Part shown: one piece after another, positions 41,261 to 48,975 of the stretch
Numbering within the stretch: the first letter of the stretch is position 1
How the letters are laid out: the number at the start of each line of letters is the position of its first letter
NCBI RefSeq assembly: GCF_004634245.1
Contig: NZ_SJTF01000001.1
Location: forward strand, 186,001 to 250,000
DNA length: 64,000 nucleotides
Origin: Flavobacterium foetidum
GTDB taxonomy: Bacteria; Bacteroidota; Bacteroidia; Flavobacteriales; Flavobacteriaceae
Reading direction: 5' to 3'
The notes under the pieces: generated by a model
Told to the model about the DNA's origin: nothing
The model's input: only the letters and a program-made list of their open reading frames with translations
The model's database searches: none
Made by a program: the position numbers and the translations under genes

Positions 41261-41683
41261 TTATTGTTGCATTTTGAAGTAATAATCAGCAGAATGTTTT
41301 CCGCTGCCATAAAACAGGAAGAAAATGCATAACATTAAAACTATAATAGCTAGAAATAAACTCTCAGCATGCATTTTTCCCATAAAATTGAAAATAACTG
41401 CTCCAAACAAAACTGGCAACTGCGCGGCAACAGCCCATCTTGTGAGTAGTCCAAAAATAATCATTATGCCGCCAATCATGTGGGCAGGAGCAATGTAATG
41501 CAGCAGAAACATGCCGCCGCCAAACTGATCAATTGGCGAAATTAGGTCGTGCAGGTATTGAACATTGGTAACAAACGAGACGCCTTTCATAAATAAAAAT
41601 CCACCCAAAACAATACGTACTAGATCAACTGGTAAATAAGTGTGCGAATTCGCCCATTTATTCAAACTTTTTACATTTTCCAT
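41261..41683 (-). CDS. DoxX family membrane protein, 140 aa
   Basis: Four predicted helices with DoxX features: LVRIVLGGFLFMKGVSFVTN near residue 20, GGMFLLHYIAPAHMIGGIMIIFGLLTRWAV near residue 55, and a final FLAIIVLMLCIFFLFYGSG. DoxX proteins are small membrane proteins of uncertain redox or respiratory role. Single gene. Confidence 0.9.
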   Translation of the reverse strand: MENVKSLNKWANSHTYLPVDLVRIVLGGFLFMKGVSFVTNVQYLHDLISPIDQFGGGMFLLHYIAPAHMIGGIMIIFGLLTRWAVAAQLPVLFGAVIFNFMGKMHAESLFLAIIVLMLCIFFLFYGSGKHSADYYFKMQQ

Positions 41684-41805
41684 GATGCTGTGTGATTAAA
41701 AATTATAGATAAAGTTACTAACTTTTTCAGATATAATTGTTTTTAACCTACTGAAAATGAGTTTTGTGTATTTTTTTTAGTTGGTTTTTTATTAATACAT
41801 AACTA

Positions 41806-43434
41806 TTAAACCTGAATTACGCCAAGATTAAAAGGTTTTTGAATAGGAGCATGGTCTGCAGCTTCTATTCCCATCGAAATCCAATTGCGGGTTTCTAAAG
41901 GATCTATTATCGCATCTGTCCAAAGTCTAGAAGCGGCGTAGTAAGGAGAAGTCTGCTCGTCGTAACGTGCTTTTATTTTATTGAATAGTTCAGTTTCTTT
42001 TGCTTCATCGACGTTTTCTCCCTTCGCTTTAAGCGAAGAAGCCTCAATTTGTGCTAATACCTTTGCTGCCTGAGTACCGCCCATAACAGCAAGTTCAGCG
42101 CTTGGCCATGCAAATATCAGTCGAGGGTCATACGCTTTGCCGCACATCGCATAGTTTCCGGCTCCGTACGAATTCCCAACTATAACAGTAAACTTAGGAA
42201 CGACAGAATTACTCACCGCATTTACCATTTTGGCGCCGTCTTTAATAATGCCACCATGTTCCGATTTTGAGCCGACCATAAATCCGGTAACGTCTTGTAA
42301 AAAGACAAGTGGAATTTTCTTCTGATTGCAATTGGCAATAAATCGAGTAGCTTTATCGGCACTGTCAGAGTAGATTACACCTCCAAACTGCATTTCGCCT
42401 TTTTTAGTTTTCACCACTTTACGCTGATTGGCGACAATTCCGACAGCCCAGCCGTCAATTCTGGCATAACCAGTAATTAATGATTGTCCGTAACCTTCCT
42501 TGTAAGCTTCGAATTCTGAATTGTCAACCAGACGTTTGATAATTTCCATCATATCGTATTGCTCGGTTCTGGCTTTTGGTAGAATTCCGTAAATGTCATT
42601 TGGGTCTAAAGCTGGTTTTTCGGCTTTGATTCTGCTGTAGCCAGCTTTGTCAAAATCCCCGATTTTATCCACAATATTTTTGATTTTATCCAAAGCATCT
42701 TTGTCGTCTTTAGCTTTGTAATCGGTAACGCCCGAAATTTCGCAATGCGTTGTAGCGCCTCCTAGGGTTTCATTATCAATAGTTTCGCCAATTGCTGCTT
42801 TTACCAAATAACTTCCGGCAAGGAAAATACTTCCCGTTTTGTCCACAATCAAAGCTTCATCGCTCATAATTGGCAGATAAGCACCGCCAGCCACACAACT
42901 TCCCATAACGGCAGCAATCTGGGTAATTCCCATACTACTCATTTGAGCGTTGTTTCTAAAGATTCGCCCGAAATGTTCTTTATCTGGAAAAATTTCGTCT
43001 TGCATTGGCAGATAAACTCCAGCACTGTCGACAAGATAAATAATTGGAAGTCGGTTTTCCATAGCAATTTCCTGTGCGCGAAGGTTTTTCTTTCCTGTTA
43101 TAGGAAACCAGGCACCGGCTTTTACAGTAGCATCATTGGCGACAACTATACATTGTTTGCCTTTAATATATCCGATTTTAACCACAACACCTCCAGAAGG
43201 ACAGCCACCGTGCTCTGGATACATTCCTTCACCTGCAAAACCGCCGATTTCAATACTTTTAGAATTTTCGTCCAATAAATAAGCGATTCTTTCACGAGCC
43301 GTCATTTTGCCTTCGGCGTGCAGTTTTTCGATACGTTTTTCGCCTCCGCCTAATTTTACTTTAGCAAATTTTTGTTTTAATTCTGAAAGGAGTAGTTTAT
43401 TGTGATCTTCGTTTTTATTGAAGTTTAAATCCAT
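41806..43434 (-). CDS. Acyl-CoA carboxylase carboxyltransferase subunit (MccB/PccB type), 542 aa
   Basis: It transfers carboxyl from biotin to an acyl-CoA. Both crotonase-fold halves are present: the N-terminal half has ARERIAYLLDENSKSIEIGGFAG and GGCPSGGVVVKIG, and the C-terminal half has GVIYSDSADKATRFIANC, VGNSYGAGNYAMCGKAYDPRLIFAWP and AVMGGTQAA. Size and the MGIEAADHAPIQKPFNLGVIQV end fit methylcrotonyl- or propionyl-CoA carboxylase beta subunits. Substrate cannot be fixed; the biotin subunit is not in the window. Confidence 0.92.
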   Translation of the reverse strand: MDLNFNKNEDHNKLLLSELKQKFAKVKLGGGEKRIEKLHAEGKMTARERIAYLLDENSKSIEIGGFAGEGMYPEHGGCPSGGVVVKIGYIKGKQCIVVANDATVKAGAWFPITGKKNLRAQEIAMENRLPIIYLVDSAGVYLPMQDEIFPDKEHFGRIFRNNAQMSSMGITQIAAVMGSCVAGGAYLPIMSDEALIVDKTGSIFLAGSYLVKAAIGETIDNETLGGATTHCEISGVTDYKAKDDKDALDKIKNIVDKIGDFDKAGYSRIKAEKPALDPNDIYGILPKARTEQYDMMEIIKRLVDNSEFEAYKEGYGQSLITGYARIDGWAVGIVANQRKVVKTKKGEMQFGGVIYSDSADKATRFIANCNQKKIPLVFLQDVTGFMVGSKSEHGGIIKDGAKMVNAVSNSVVPKFTVIVGNSYGAGNYAMCGKAYDPRLIFAWPSAELAVMGGTQAAKVLAQIEASSLKAKGENVDEAKETELFNKIKARYDEQTSPYYAASRLWTDAIIDPLETRNWISMGIEAADHAPIQKPFNLGVIQV

Positions 43435-43540
43435 GATATAATATTGATTTTACAAAATAGTCTTGGCTAATTTACAAAATCAATTGAAATAAAGCGATTG
43501 CTTTGTAAATTAAGAGAAGTTTGTAACATTCTGTTTTTTG

Positions 43541-43713
43541 TTTAAACACATAGAAGCATAGAATATAATAAATTAAAAAGGAATTAGAAAGAAACTAATT
43601 TCTAACACACGGTTACACAACTTTGACAAAGTTTAGCACAGAGAACTATGTGATTTATTATAAATGAAATGCCTTTTAAGCGCCAGTGTAAACTATGTTT
43701 CTATGTGTTTAAA
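43541..43713. repeat. Dispersed ~173-bp element bounded by inverted repeats
   Basis: Ends TTTAAACACATAGAAGCATAG (43541-43561) and its near-perfect complement (43693-43713, one mismatch in 21). The core TTTCTAACACACGGTTAC at 43599 resembles the 19447 block in 19373-19535. No ORF or transposase; lies in the gene-free 43435-43771 region. Confidence 0.65.
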
Positions 43714-43737
43714 TTAACTACTCCAATTATTTTTCTC

Positions 43738-43766
43738 TAAATTTGCTTTTTCATACTAATCAGTAT
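43738..43766 (+). promoter_or_regulatory. Promoter and operator of the TetR gene
   Basis: TAAATTTG at 43738-43745 is a -7 element; an inverted repeat ATACT-AATC-AGTAT at 43753-43766 lies over the presumed transcript start, 6 bp before the ATG. The same core recurs at 44375-44398. Confidence 0.7.
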
Positions 43767-43771
43767 TTTTT

Positions 43772-44362
43772 ATGTCAAAAGCAGCAAACACTCGTCTTAC
43801 CATTCTTCAAAAAGCATTTGAATTGATATATACCAAAGGATATCAAACGACAAGTATCGATGAAATTATTGCCACTACGCAAGTAACCAAAGGTGCTTTT
43901 TACTACCATTTTAAAACTAAAGACGAAATGGGAGTTGCTATTATTGAAGAAATCCTCAAACCGACGATGCAGGAACATTTTATAAAACCAACTGAAGCTT
44001 CTCAAAACCCAATTGAGGATTTTTATAATATGATTTCGTATTTGCTTCTTGAAGATCCTTTTTTGCAGGTAAAATACGGTTGTCCTGTTGGAAATCTTAC
44101 TCAGGAAATGACTCCTTGGAATAACAAGTTCAGCGAAGCTTTGACAGAATTAGTGAATTTATGGAAAGAAACTATTATCAAATCGATTGAAAAAGGAAAA
44201 GAATCAGGTTTGATTCGGAAAGATGTAGTAGGGGAACAGGTGGCTTTTTTTATTCTTTCAGGTTATTGGGGAATACGAAATTTCGGAAAACTTCAAAACG
44301 ATAATTCATCTTATTTTGTTTATTTAAAAGAACTTAGAAGTTATTTGGATAACTTGAAATAA
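43772..44362 (+). CDS. TetR/AcrR-family transcriptional repressor, 196 aa
   Basis: The N-terminal helix-turn-helix is clear: TRLTILQKAFELIYTKGYQTTSIDEIIATTQVTKGAFYYHFKTKDEM (residues about 7-53). The C-terminal ligand-binding region is of the TetR_C_6-like type with GCPVGNLTQEM. It is likely a repressor that responds to an unknown small molecule and controls itself and the 44432-45420 genes through matching palindromes. Confidence 0.93.
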   Translation: MSKAANTRLTILQKAFELIYTKGYQTTSIDEIIATTQVTKGAFYYHFKTKDEMGVAIIEEILKPTMQEHFIKPTEASQNPIEDFYNMISYLLLEDPFLQVKYGCPVGNLTQEMTPWNNKFSEALTELVNLWKETIIKSIEKGKESGLIRKDVVGEQVAFFILSGYWGIRNFGKLQNDNSSYFVYLKELRSYLDNLK

Positions 44363-44374
44363 AATTATTTTCCC

Positions 44375-44410
44375 AAAACATACTAATTAGTATGTTTTTG
44401 TATATATTTG
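44375..44410 (+). promoter_or_regulatory. Operator and -7 element of the 44432 operon
   Basis: A perfect 24-bp palindrome at 44375-44398, centred on CATACTAATTAGTATG, matches the TetR gene operator core. TATATTTG at 44403-44410 is a good -7 element, so the operator covers the -33 region. Confidence 0.8.
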
Positions 44411-44431
44411 CATTGTCTAAATCAAAAAACA

Positions 44432-44890
44432 ATGTATCAAACTCTTTTAGAAAGCCATTCTTATTTAAGATGGTTCGTATTGATAAGCTTGTCATGTTCT
44501 ATTTACATAGCTTACAAAGGTTATTCGCAGAAACTTCCATTTACTAAAACAGCCAATTTATTCCGGCATTGGACAGCAACGATTGCCCACATTCAGCTTC
44601 TTTTCGGAATATTAGTATATGTACAGAGTCCGATCGTGAAGTATTTCTGGAGAAATTTTAAAGATGGAGTTCAGAATTTGGATGCTTCATTTTTTGGAAT
44701 TATCCATATTGCTTTGATGTTAATTGCCATTATCATAATAACAATTGGTTCGGCTTTAGCCAAAAGAAGAAAAACCGACGAAGAGAAATTCAAAACTATG
44801 CTTGTCTGGTTTTTAATCGCGCTGTTTATCATTTTTATTGCCATTCCGTGGCCATTTTCACCTCTTGCCATTCGCCCTTATTTTAGATAG
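44432..44890 (+). CDS. Four-helix membrane protein, 152 aa
   Basis: Start at ATG 44432 (MYQTLLESHSYLRWF). Four predicted helices: WFVLISLSCSIYIAYKGY, TATIAHIQLLFGILVYVQ, FGIIHIALMLIAIIIITIGSALA and LVWFLIALFIIFIAIPWP. His residues in SHSYLRW, RHWTATIAH and IIHIAL could bind haem as in cytochrome-b-like proteins, but this is not certain. Start of the TetR-regulated operon; the DUF3817 gene is 2 bp away. Confidence 0.82.
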   Translation: MYQTLLESHSYLRWFVLISLSCSIYIAYKGYSQKLPFTKTANLFRHWTATIAHIQLLFGILVYVQSPIVKYFWRNFKDGVQNLDASFFGIIHIALMLIAIIIITIGSALAKRRKTDEEKFKTMLVWFLIALFIIFIAIPWPFSPLAIRPYFR

Positions 44891-44892
44891 TT

Positions 44893-45198
44893 ATGAAAAA
44901 CTTATTGCAGACAAACATCGGAAGATTACGAATTATTGGATTCTTAGAAGGAACCTCACTTTTGATTTTACTTTTTATAGCGATGCCAATGAAATATATT
45001 TTTGAAATGCCGTTTCTAACAAGACCTGTCGGAACCATTCATGGTGCATTATTTCTGCTTTTTATTTTTAATGCCATAAGTGTTGGAGTAGAGCAGAACT
45101 GGAAATTTGCAACTACAACCTGGAAAGTGCTTTTAGCCTGTATTGTCCCTTTTGGAACTTTTTATATCGATTCCAGGATTCTGAGTAAAATTAAATAA
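44893..45198 (+). CDS. DUF3817 membrane protein, 101 aa
   Basis: Begins NIGRLRIIGFLEGTSLLILLFIAMPMKYIFEMPFLTRPVGTIHGALFLLFIF, the DUF3817 pattern (GxxEGxSxLxLxxxAMPxKY and VGxxHG). Three predicted helices. Function unknown. Coupled to the upstream gene (2-bp gap). Confidence 0.9.
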   Translation: MKNLLQTNIGRLRIIGFLEGTSLLILLFIAMPMKYIFEMPFLTRPVGTIHGALFLLFIFNAISVGVEQNWKFATTTWKVLLACIVPFGTFYIDSRILSKIK

Positions 45199-45213
45199 TC
45201 AAAACGTTGTACT

Positions 45214-45420
45214 ATGATTTTTGTATTTAAAACAAACATTGACAGCATTTCTAAAGTAAAGAAGGTAACACCCAAATTAAATCGATTCTTCCCAAACTCA
45301 AAGTGGAATTTTGATCTAGAAGATTGTGATAATATTCTACGATTTGAGTGTAAAGATGATATTATCGAAAAGGTGATTTTCTTAATGAAAGTAATTGGTT
45401 TTGAATGCGAACCTTTATAA
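45214..45420 (+). CDS. Small ferredoxin-fold-like protein, 68 aa
   Basis: Short betaalphabeta-patterned protein, MIFVFKTNIDSISKVKKVTPKLNRFF..., ending EKVIFLMKVIGFECEPL. It resembles the HMA-type fold but lacks the CxxC metal motif. Follows the DUF3817 gene by 15 bp in the TetR-linked operon. Function unknown. Confidence 0.75.
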   Translation: MIFVFKTNIDSISKVKKVTPKLNRFFPNSKWNFDLEDCDNILRFECKDDIIEKVIFLMKVIGFECEPL

Positions 45421-45497
45421 AATAAAAAAGAGGTTGTTTTAAAAGAATAGCTTCTTTAAGTAAAAAGTATAGTTGCTAAAAAAAAATACTAACATAA

Positions 45498-45659
45498 ACC
45501 CCAGAGGGGTGTAATATTTATAGGGTTTCATTAAGAAAATGAAAAAAAAAGCTCCAGAGGAGCGACATATATTTGCAATCTATACTATATGTCGCTCCTC
45601 TGGAGCTTTATATTGGAAACATTTACCTTTTTTCTATAAATATGCCGCTTCTCCGAAGC
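45498..45659. repeat. REP-like palindromes, three hairpin units
   Basis: Hairpin 1 is ACCCC-AGA-GGGGT at 45498-45510. Hairpins 2 and 3 form a 24-bp inverted repeat (45548-45571 with 45586-45609), each arm itself GCTCC-AGA-GGAGC. Hairpin 4 is GCTTC-TCC-GAAGC at 45647-45659. Most lie next to ATATTTATAG or its complement. The stems differ but stay complementary. This fills most of the 290-bp gene-free stretch 45421-45710. Confidence 0.8.
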
Positions 45660-45710
45660 TTACAAAAAAAGAGTTGCACTTTTTTTGAGAAAGCATCTTT
45701 CTTCTGATGC

Positions 45711-46154
45711 TTACTTTACTTTAGAAAGAGAAACAGCATTGATGCAATAACGTAAACCACTTGGAGGCGGACCATCTGGGAAAACATGGCCTAAATGTGC
45801 ATCGCAGACATTGCATACCACTTCTACACGAACCATTCCGTAAGATCTGTCTGCATGATACCCGATAGCATTTTCTTTGATTGGCTGCGTAAAAGACGGC
45901 CAGCCCGTTCCCGATTCGAATTTTTCGCTGGCATCAAACAATAATGTACCGCAACATTTGCATTCGTAAATCCCAGGATCAAACAAACTGCACATTTCAG
46001 AGCTGAAAGATCTTTCAGTTCCTTTTAAACGTGTAACCTGAAATTCTTCGGGAGTCAGTAACTGTTTCCATTCTTCCTCCGTTTTTTCCACTCTCTTTTC
46101 AGGAGCCGGATTTCCTTTATTTGTAAAATGAATTACATCTGCCCATTTTATCAT
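45711..46154 (-). CDS. msrB: Peptide-methionine (R)-S-oxide reductase, 147 aa
   Basis: Reduces methionine-R-sulfoxide in proteins. Zinc-binding CxxC pairs YECKCCGTLLF (near residue 78) and EVVCNVCDAHLGHVF (near residue 112); catalytic Cys in RYCINAVSL (near residue 138). GTGWPSFTQPI and DRSYGMVRVEV are family motifs. No MsrA fusion, so stand-alone MsrB. Confidence 0.95.
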   Translation of the reverse strand: MIKWADVIHFTNKGNPAPEKRVEKTEEEWKQLLTPEEFQVTRLKGTERSFSSEMCSLFDPGIYECKCCGTLLFDASEKFESGTGWPSFTQPIKENAIGYHADRSYGMVRVEVVCNVCDAHLGHVFPDGPPPSGLRYCINAVSLSKVK

Positions 46155-46229
46155 AACTTTTTTGTTTTAAAGTTTTTTGTTTCAGGTTTCAAGTTGACTG
46201 ATCACTAAAAAAAAGCTGACCACTGAATA

Positions 46230-47328
46230 CTATTCTTCCTCTTTCTGTCCCATCATCATGAGATAGGCTTTTAGGAAAGGATCAATATTTCCGTTCATTA
46301 CACCGTCAACATCACTGGTTTCATAGCCTGTACGAACATCTTTCACCAACTTATAAGGTTGCATAACGTAATTGCGAATCTGCGAACCCCATTCGATTTT
46401 CATTTTTCCGGCTTCGATATCTGCTCGTTGCGCTTGTTGTTTTTTCAATTCTATTTCGTACAATTGAGAACGCAACATCTGCATGGCACGCTGTCTGTTA
46501 TCTTGCTGAGAACGAGTTTCAGAACATTGAATCTGAATTCCGGTTGGTTTGTGAACCAGCTGTACTTTCGTTTCAACTTTGTTTACGTTCTGTCCACCGG
46601 CACCACTCGAACGAGAAGTTGTGATTTCAATATCAGCAGGATTGATTTCAATTTCAATACTGTCATCTACAAGCGGGTAAACATAAACAGATACGAACGA
46701 TGTATGGCGTTTGGCATTACTGTCAAAAGGCGAAATTCTTACCAGACGGTGAACTCCATTTTCTCCTTTCAGATATCCGAACGAATAATCACCCTCAAAT
46801 TCTAAAGTTACGGTTTTTATTCCAGCAACATCGCCTTCCTGAAAGTTAAGTTCTTTGATTTTATAGCCATAACTTTCACCCCACATCATGTACATGCGCA
46901 TGAGCATTCCTGCCCAATCGCAGCTTTCGGTTCCGCCAGCTCCAGCAGTTATCTGTACTACGGCGCTTAAACTATCGGCTTCATCAGAAAGCATGTTTTT
47001 GAATTCGATGTTTTCTATGTGAGATTGAGCAGTGTTGTATTGCTCGTCTAATTCCTCAACAGAAAGTTCGCCTTCTTTATAAAAATCATGAGCCAGCTGC
47101 AATTCTTCTGTAAGAGAAACGGCTTTATCATAATCTTCAATCCATTTTTTCTTGTTACGAAGGTTTTTTACAATAAGTTCGGCTTCTTTTGGATTGTTCC
47201 AAAAATCTGGAGCAAACGTTTTTTCTTCTTCGTTTGCAATTTCAATTAGCTTGGCATCAACGTCAAAGATACCTCCTCAACGCACCAAGGCGCTCCACAA
47301 TACCTTTTACTTGTTCGGCTGTTGTCAT
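46230..47328 (-). CDS. prfB: Peptide chain release factor 2 with programmed +1 frameshift, 365 aa
   Basis: It ends translation at UGA and UAA codons. The gene starts at ATG 47328 ([15 protein letters not shown]...), reads 21 codons to CTT, then a TGA at 47265-47263; a +1 shift continues from GAC at 47264 through [16 protein letters not shown] to the end. Classical motifs are present: GGQ region [13 protein letters not shown] and SDVDGVMNG at the C-terminus. Length 365 matches RF2. The C-terminal 290 aa alone start at an internal Met (47102) and are not the real start. Confidence 0.95.
47263..47277 (-). promoter_or_regulatory. Programmed frameshift site of prfB
   Basis: On the minus strand AGGAGG-TAT-CTT-TGA: a Shine-Dalgarno-like stimulator three bases before the CTT slip codon, then the in-frame TGA, the same arrangement as in E. 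coli prfB. The TGA is recognised by RF2, so the shift rises when RF2 is scarce. Confidence 0.92.
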
Positions 47329-47480
47329 AAATTAATAATAAGTTTTTATATGTTTTTTATAATTATTACGTTAATTTGGTCTATAGAAATCTGCGAGTTA
47401 AAATTTAGTCAAACTTGCTGAAAATAACTATGAGTAATACGTAATTTTGCTTTACAAAAATAAGATATAGTTTTTAGAAT

Positions 47481-48500
47481 ATGGAAATAAATTTAATCAG
47501 CGATACCATTACCAAGCCTACTTACGAAATGCTTCAGTATATGTTTAACGCTCATGTCGGAGACGATGTGTATAAACAGGACCCAACGGTGATTGAATTA
47601 GAAAACAGAACGGCTGAGTTTTTTGGTATGGAAGCCGGGCTTTTTTTCCCGTCTGGAACTATGGCAAATCAAACGGCGATAAAACTTCATACACAGCCGG
47701 GAGAGCAATTAATTGCAGACAAATATGCTCATGTATATCATTATGAAGGAGGAGGCGTTTCGTTTAATAGCGGCGTTTCGTGCTGTTTATTAGATGGAAA
47801 CCGCGGTATGATTACGGCATCGCAAGTTAAGGCTGCGATAAATGATCCTGAATTTTATCATAGTCCGCTTACCAGTTTGGTTTGTGTAGAAAATACAACA
47901 AATAAAGGCGGAGGAGCTTGTTACGAAATAGAAGATTTAAAAGAAATAAAAAAAGTATGCGATGCGCATAACTTGAAATTCCACTTAGACGGTGCCAGAA
48001 TCTGGAATGCTTTGGTGGCAAAAAGACAAAATCCGAAAGAATTTGGAGCCATTTTCGACACAATTTCAGTTTGTTTGTCCAAAGGCTTGGGAGCTCCGAT
48101 TGGTTCAGTACTTCTTGGAAGCAAAGCTGATATTCACAGGGCGTTGAGAATCAGAAAGATATTAGGCGGAGGAATGCGTCAGGTAGGTTATTTGGCTGCA
48201 GCAGGATTGTATGCTTTAGCCCATAATATCGAAAGATTGGCAGAAGATCATCGCAGAGCAAAAGAAATTGCCAAAGTCTTAAGCACAAAACCATGGATTG
48301 CCTCAATTGAGCCTGTAGAAACAAATATTTTGATTTTTTCGCTTGCAGAAGGCTACAGCGACCAATTGTTAATCGAAAAATTAAAACAAAAAAACATTCT
48401 AATCAGTTCACTAGGACATAACAAACTTAGAATTGTAACGCATTTAGATTACAAAGAAGTAATGCATACGTATGTAATTGATACGCTTTCGAAGTTTTAG
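47481..48500 (+). CDS. Threonine aldolase (low-specificity type), 339 aa
   Basis: PLP enzyme cleaving L-threonine to glycine and acetaldehyde. It opens INLISDTITKPTYEMLQ; SGTMANQTAI holds the phosphate-binding loop; the PLP lysine is in TISVCLSKGLGAPIGSVLLG (near residue 201). GGGMRQVGYLAAAG is a family block. Length is normal. It ends two bases before an 8-bp-period array. Confidence 0.93.
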   Translation: MEINLISDTITKPTYEMLQYMFNAHVGDDVYKQDPTVIELENRTAEFFGMEAGLFFPSGTMANQTAIKLHTQPGEQLIADKYAHVYHYEGGGVSFNSGVSCCLLDGNRGMITASQVKAAINDPEFYHSPLTSLVCVENTTNKGGGACYEIEDLKEIKKVCDAHNLKFHLDGARIWNALVAKRQNPKEFGAIFDTISVCLSKGLGAPIGSVLLGSKADIHRALRIRKILGGGMRQVGYLAAAGLYALAHNIERLAEDHRRAKEIAKVLSTKPWIASIEPVETNILIFSLAEGYSDQLLIEKLKQKNILISSLGHNKLRIVTHLDYKEVMHTYVIDTLSKF

Positions 48501-48502
48501 GG

Positions 48503-48589
48503 AAAAGGTTCTAAGGTCCTAAGATTCTAAGCTTCTAAGTCTCTATAAAAAACTCAGAACCTTAGAATCTTGGCTGCTTAGAATCTTAT
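48503..48589. repeat. 8-bp-period array with inverted arms
   Basis: Units AAAAG, CTAAG x4 and CTATA at 48503-48547, each spaced by three bases, then the complement pattern CTTAG, CTTGG, CTTAG, CTTAT at 48561-48589, also at 8-bp period. The right end overlaps the ybaB stop codon (48586-48588) and the left is 2 bp from the threonine aldolase stop. Same family as 4498 and 10725. Confidence 0.82.
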
Positions 48590-48906
48590 TTAAACAAATT
48601 ATCCATTCCTGGAATAGAAGGCATATCCATTCTTGCAACAGCGTCTAATTCTCTTTCGTTAACATTTGTTGCTTTTTCAATTGCTTTGTTTAGCGTTACA
48701 ATCAAATAATCTTCTAGCTGCTCTTTGTCTTCCAATAAAGAATCATCAACAGAAATAGACTTTATTTTTCTGCTGGCAGTAATGGTCACTTTTAATAATC
48801 CGTCAGCGCTTTGTTCATCGATTAAAACAGTATCTAAGCGTTTTTTTGTATCTTCAATTTTTTGTTGGGTTTCTTTAAGTTTGCCCATCATTCCCATTAA
48901 ATCCAT
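48586..48906 (-). CDS. YbaB/EbfC nucleoid-associated protein, 106 aa
   Basis: Small dimeric DNA-binding protein of the YbaB family: [25 protein letters not shown], then [34 protein letters not shown] and [19 protein letters not shown]. It binds DNA as a nucleoid-associated protein; the recR/dnaX neighbours are absent. Single gene, convergent with the threonine aldolase gene. Confidence 0.9.
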   Translation of the reverse strand: MDLMGMMGKLKETQQKIEDTKKRLDTVLIDEQSADGLLKVTITASRKIKSISVDDSLLEDKEQLEDYLIVTLNKAIEKATNVNERELDAVARMDMPSIPGMDNLFK

Positions 48907-48975
48907 TTTTTGCTCTTTTTTAAATTATTTCAGACAAAATTAGTATATTGCTGTGTTAATTCAATAGAATATTTT

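Noticed and set aside
46359..46805. 148-codon ORF antisense to prfB
   Set aside because: Mirror of a strongly conserved gene; composition is the complement of RF2 codons.
47103..47328. Treating the prfB N-terminus as a separate broken gene
   Set aside because: The TGA is in the classical CTT-TGA programmed frameshift context, so this is regulation, not a pseudogene.
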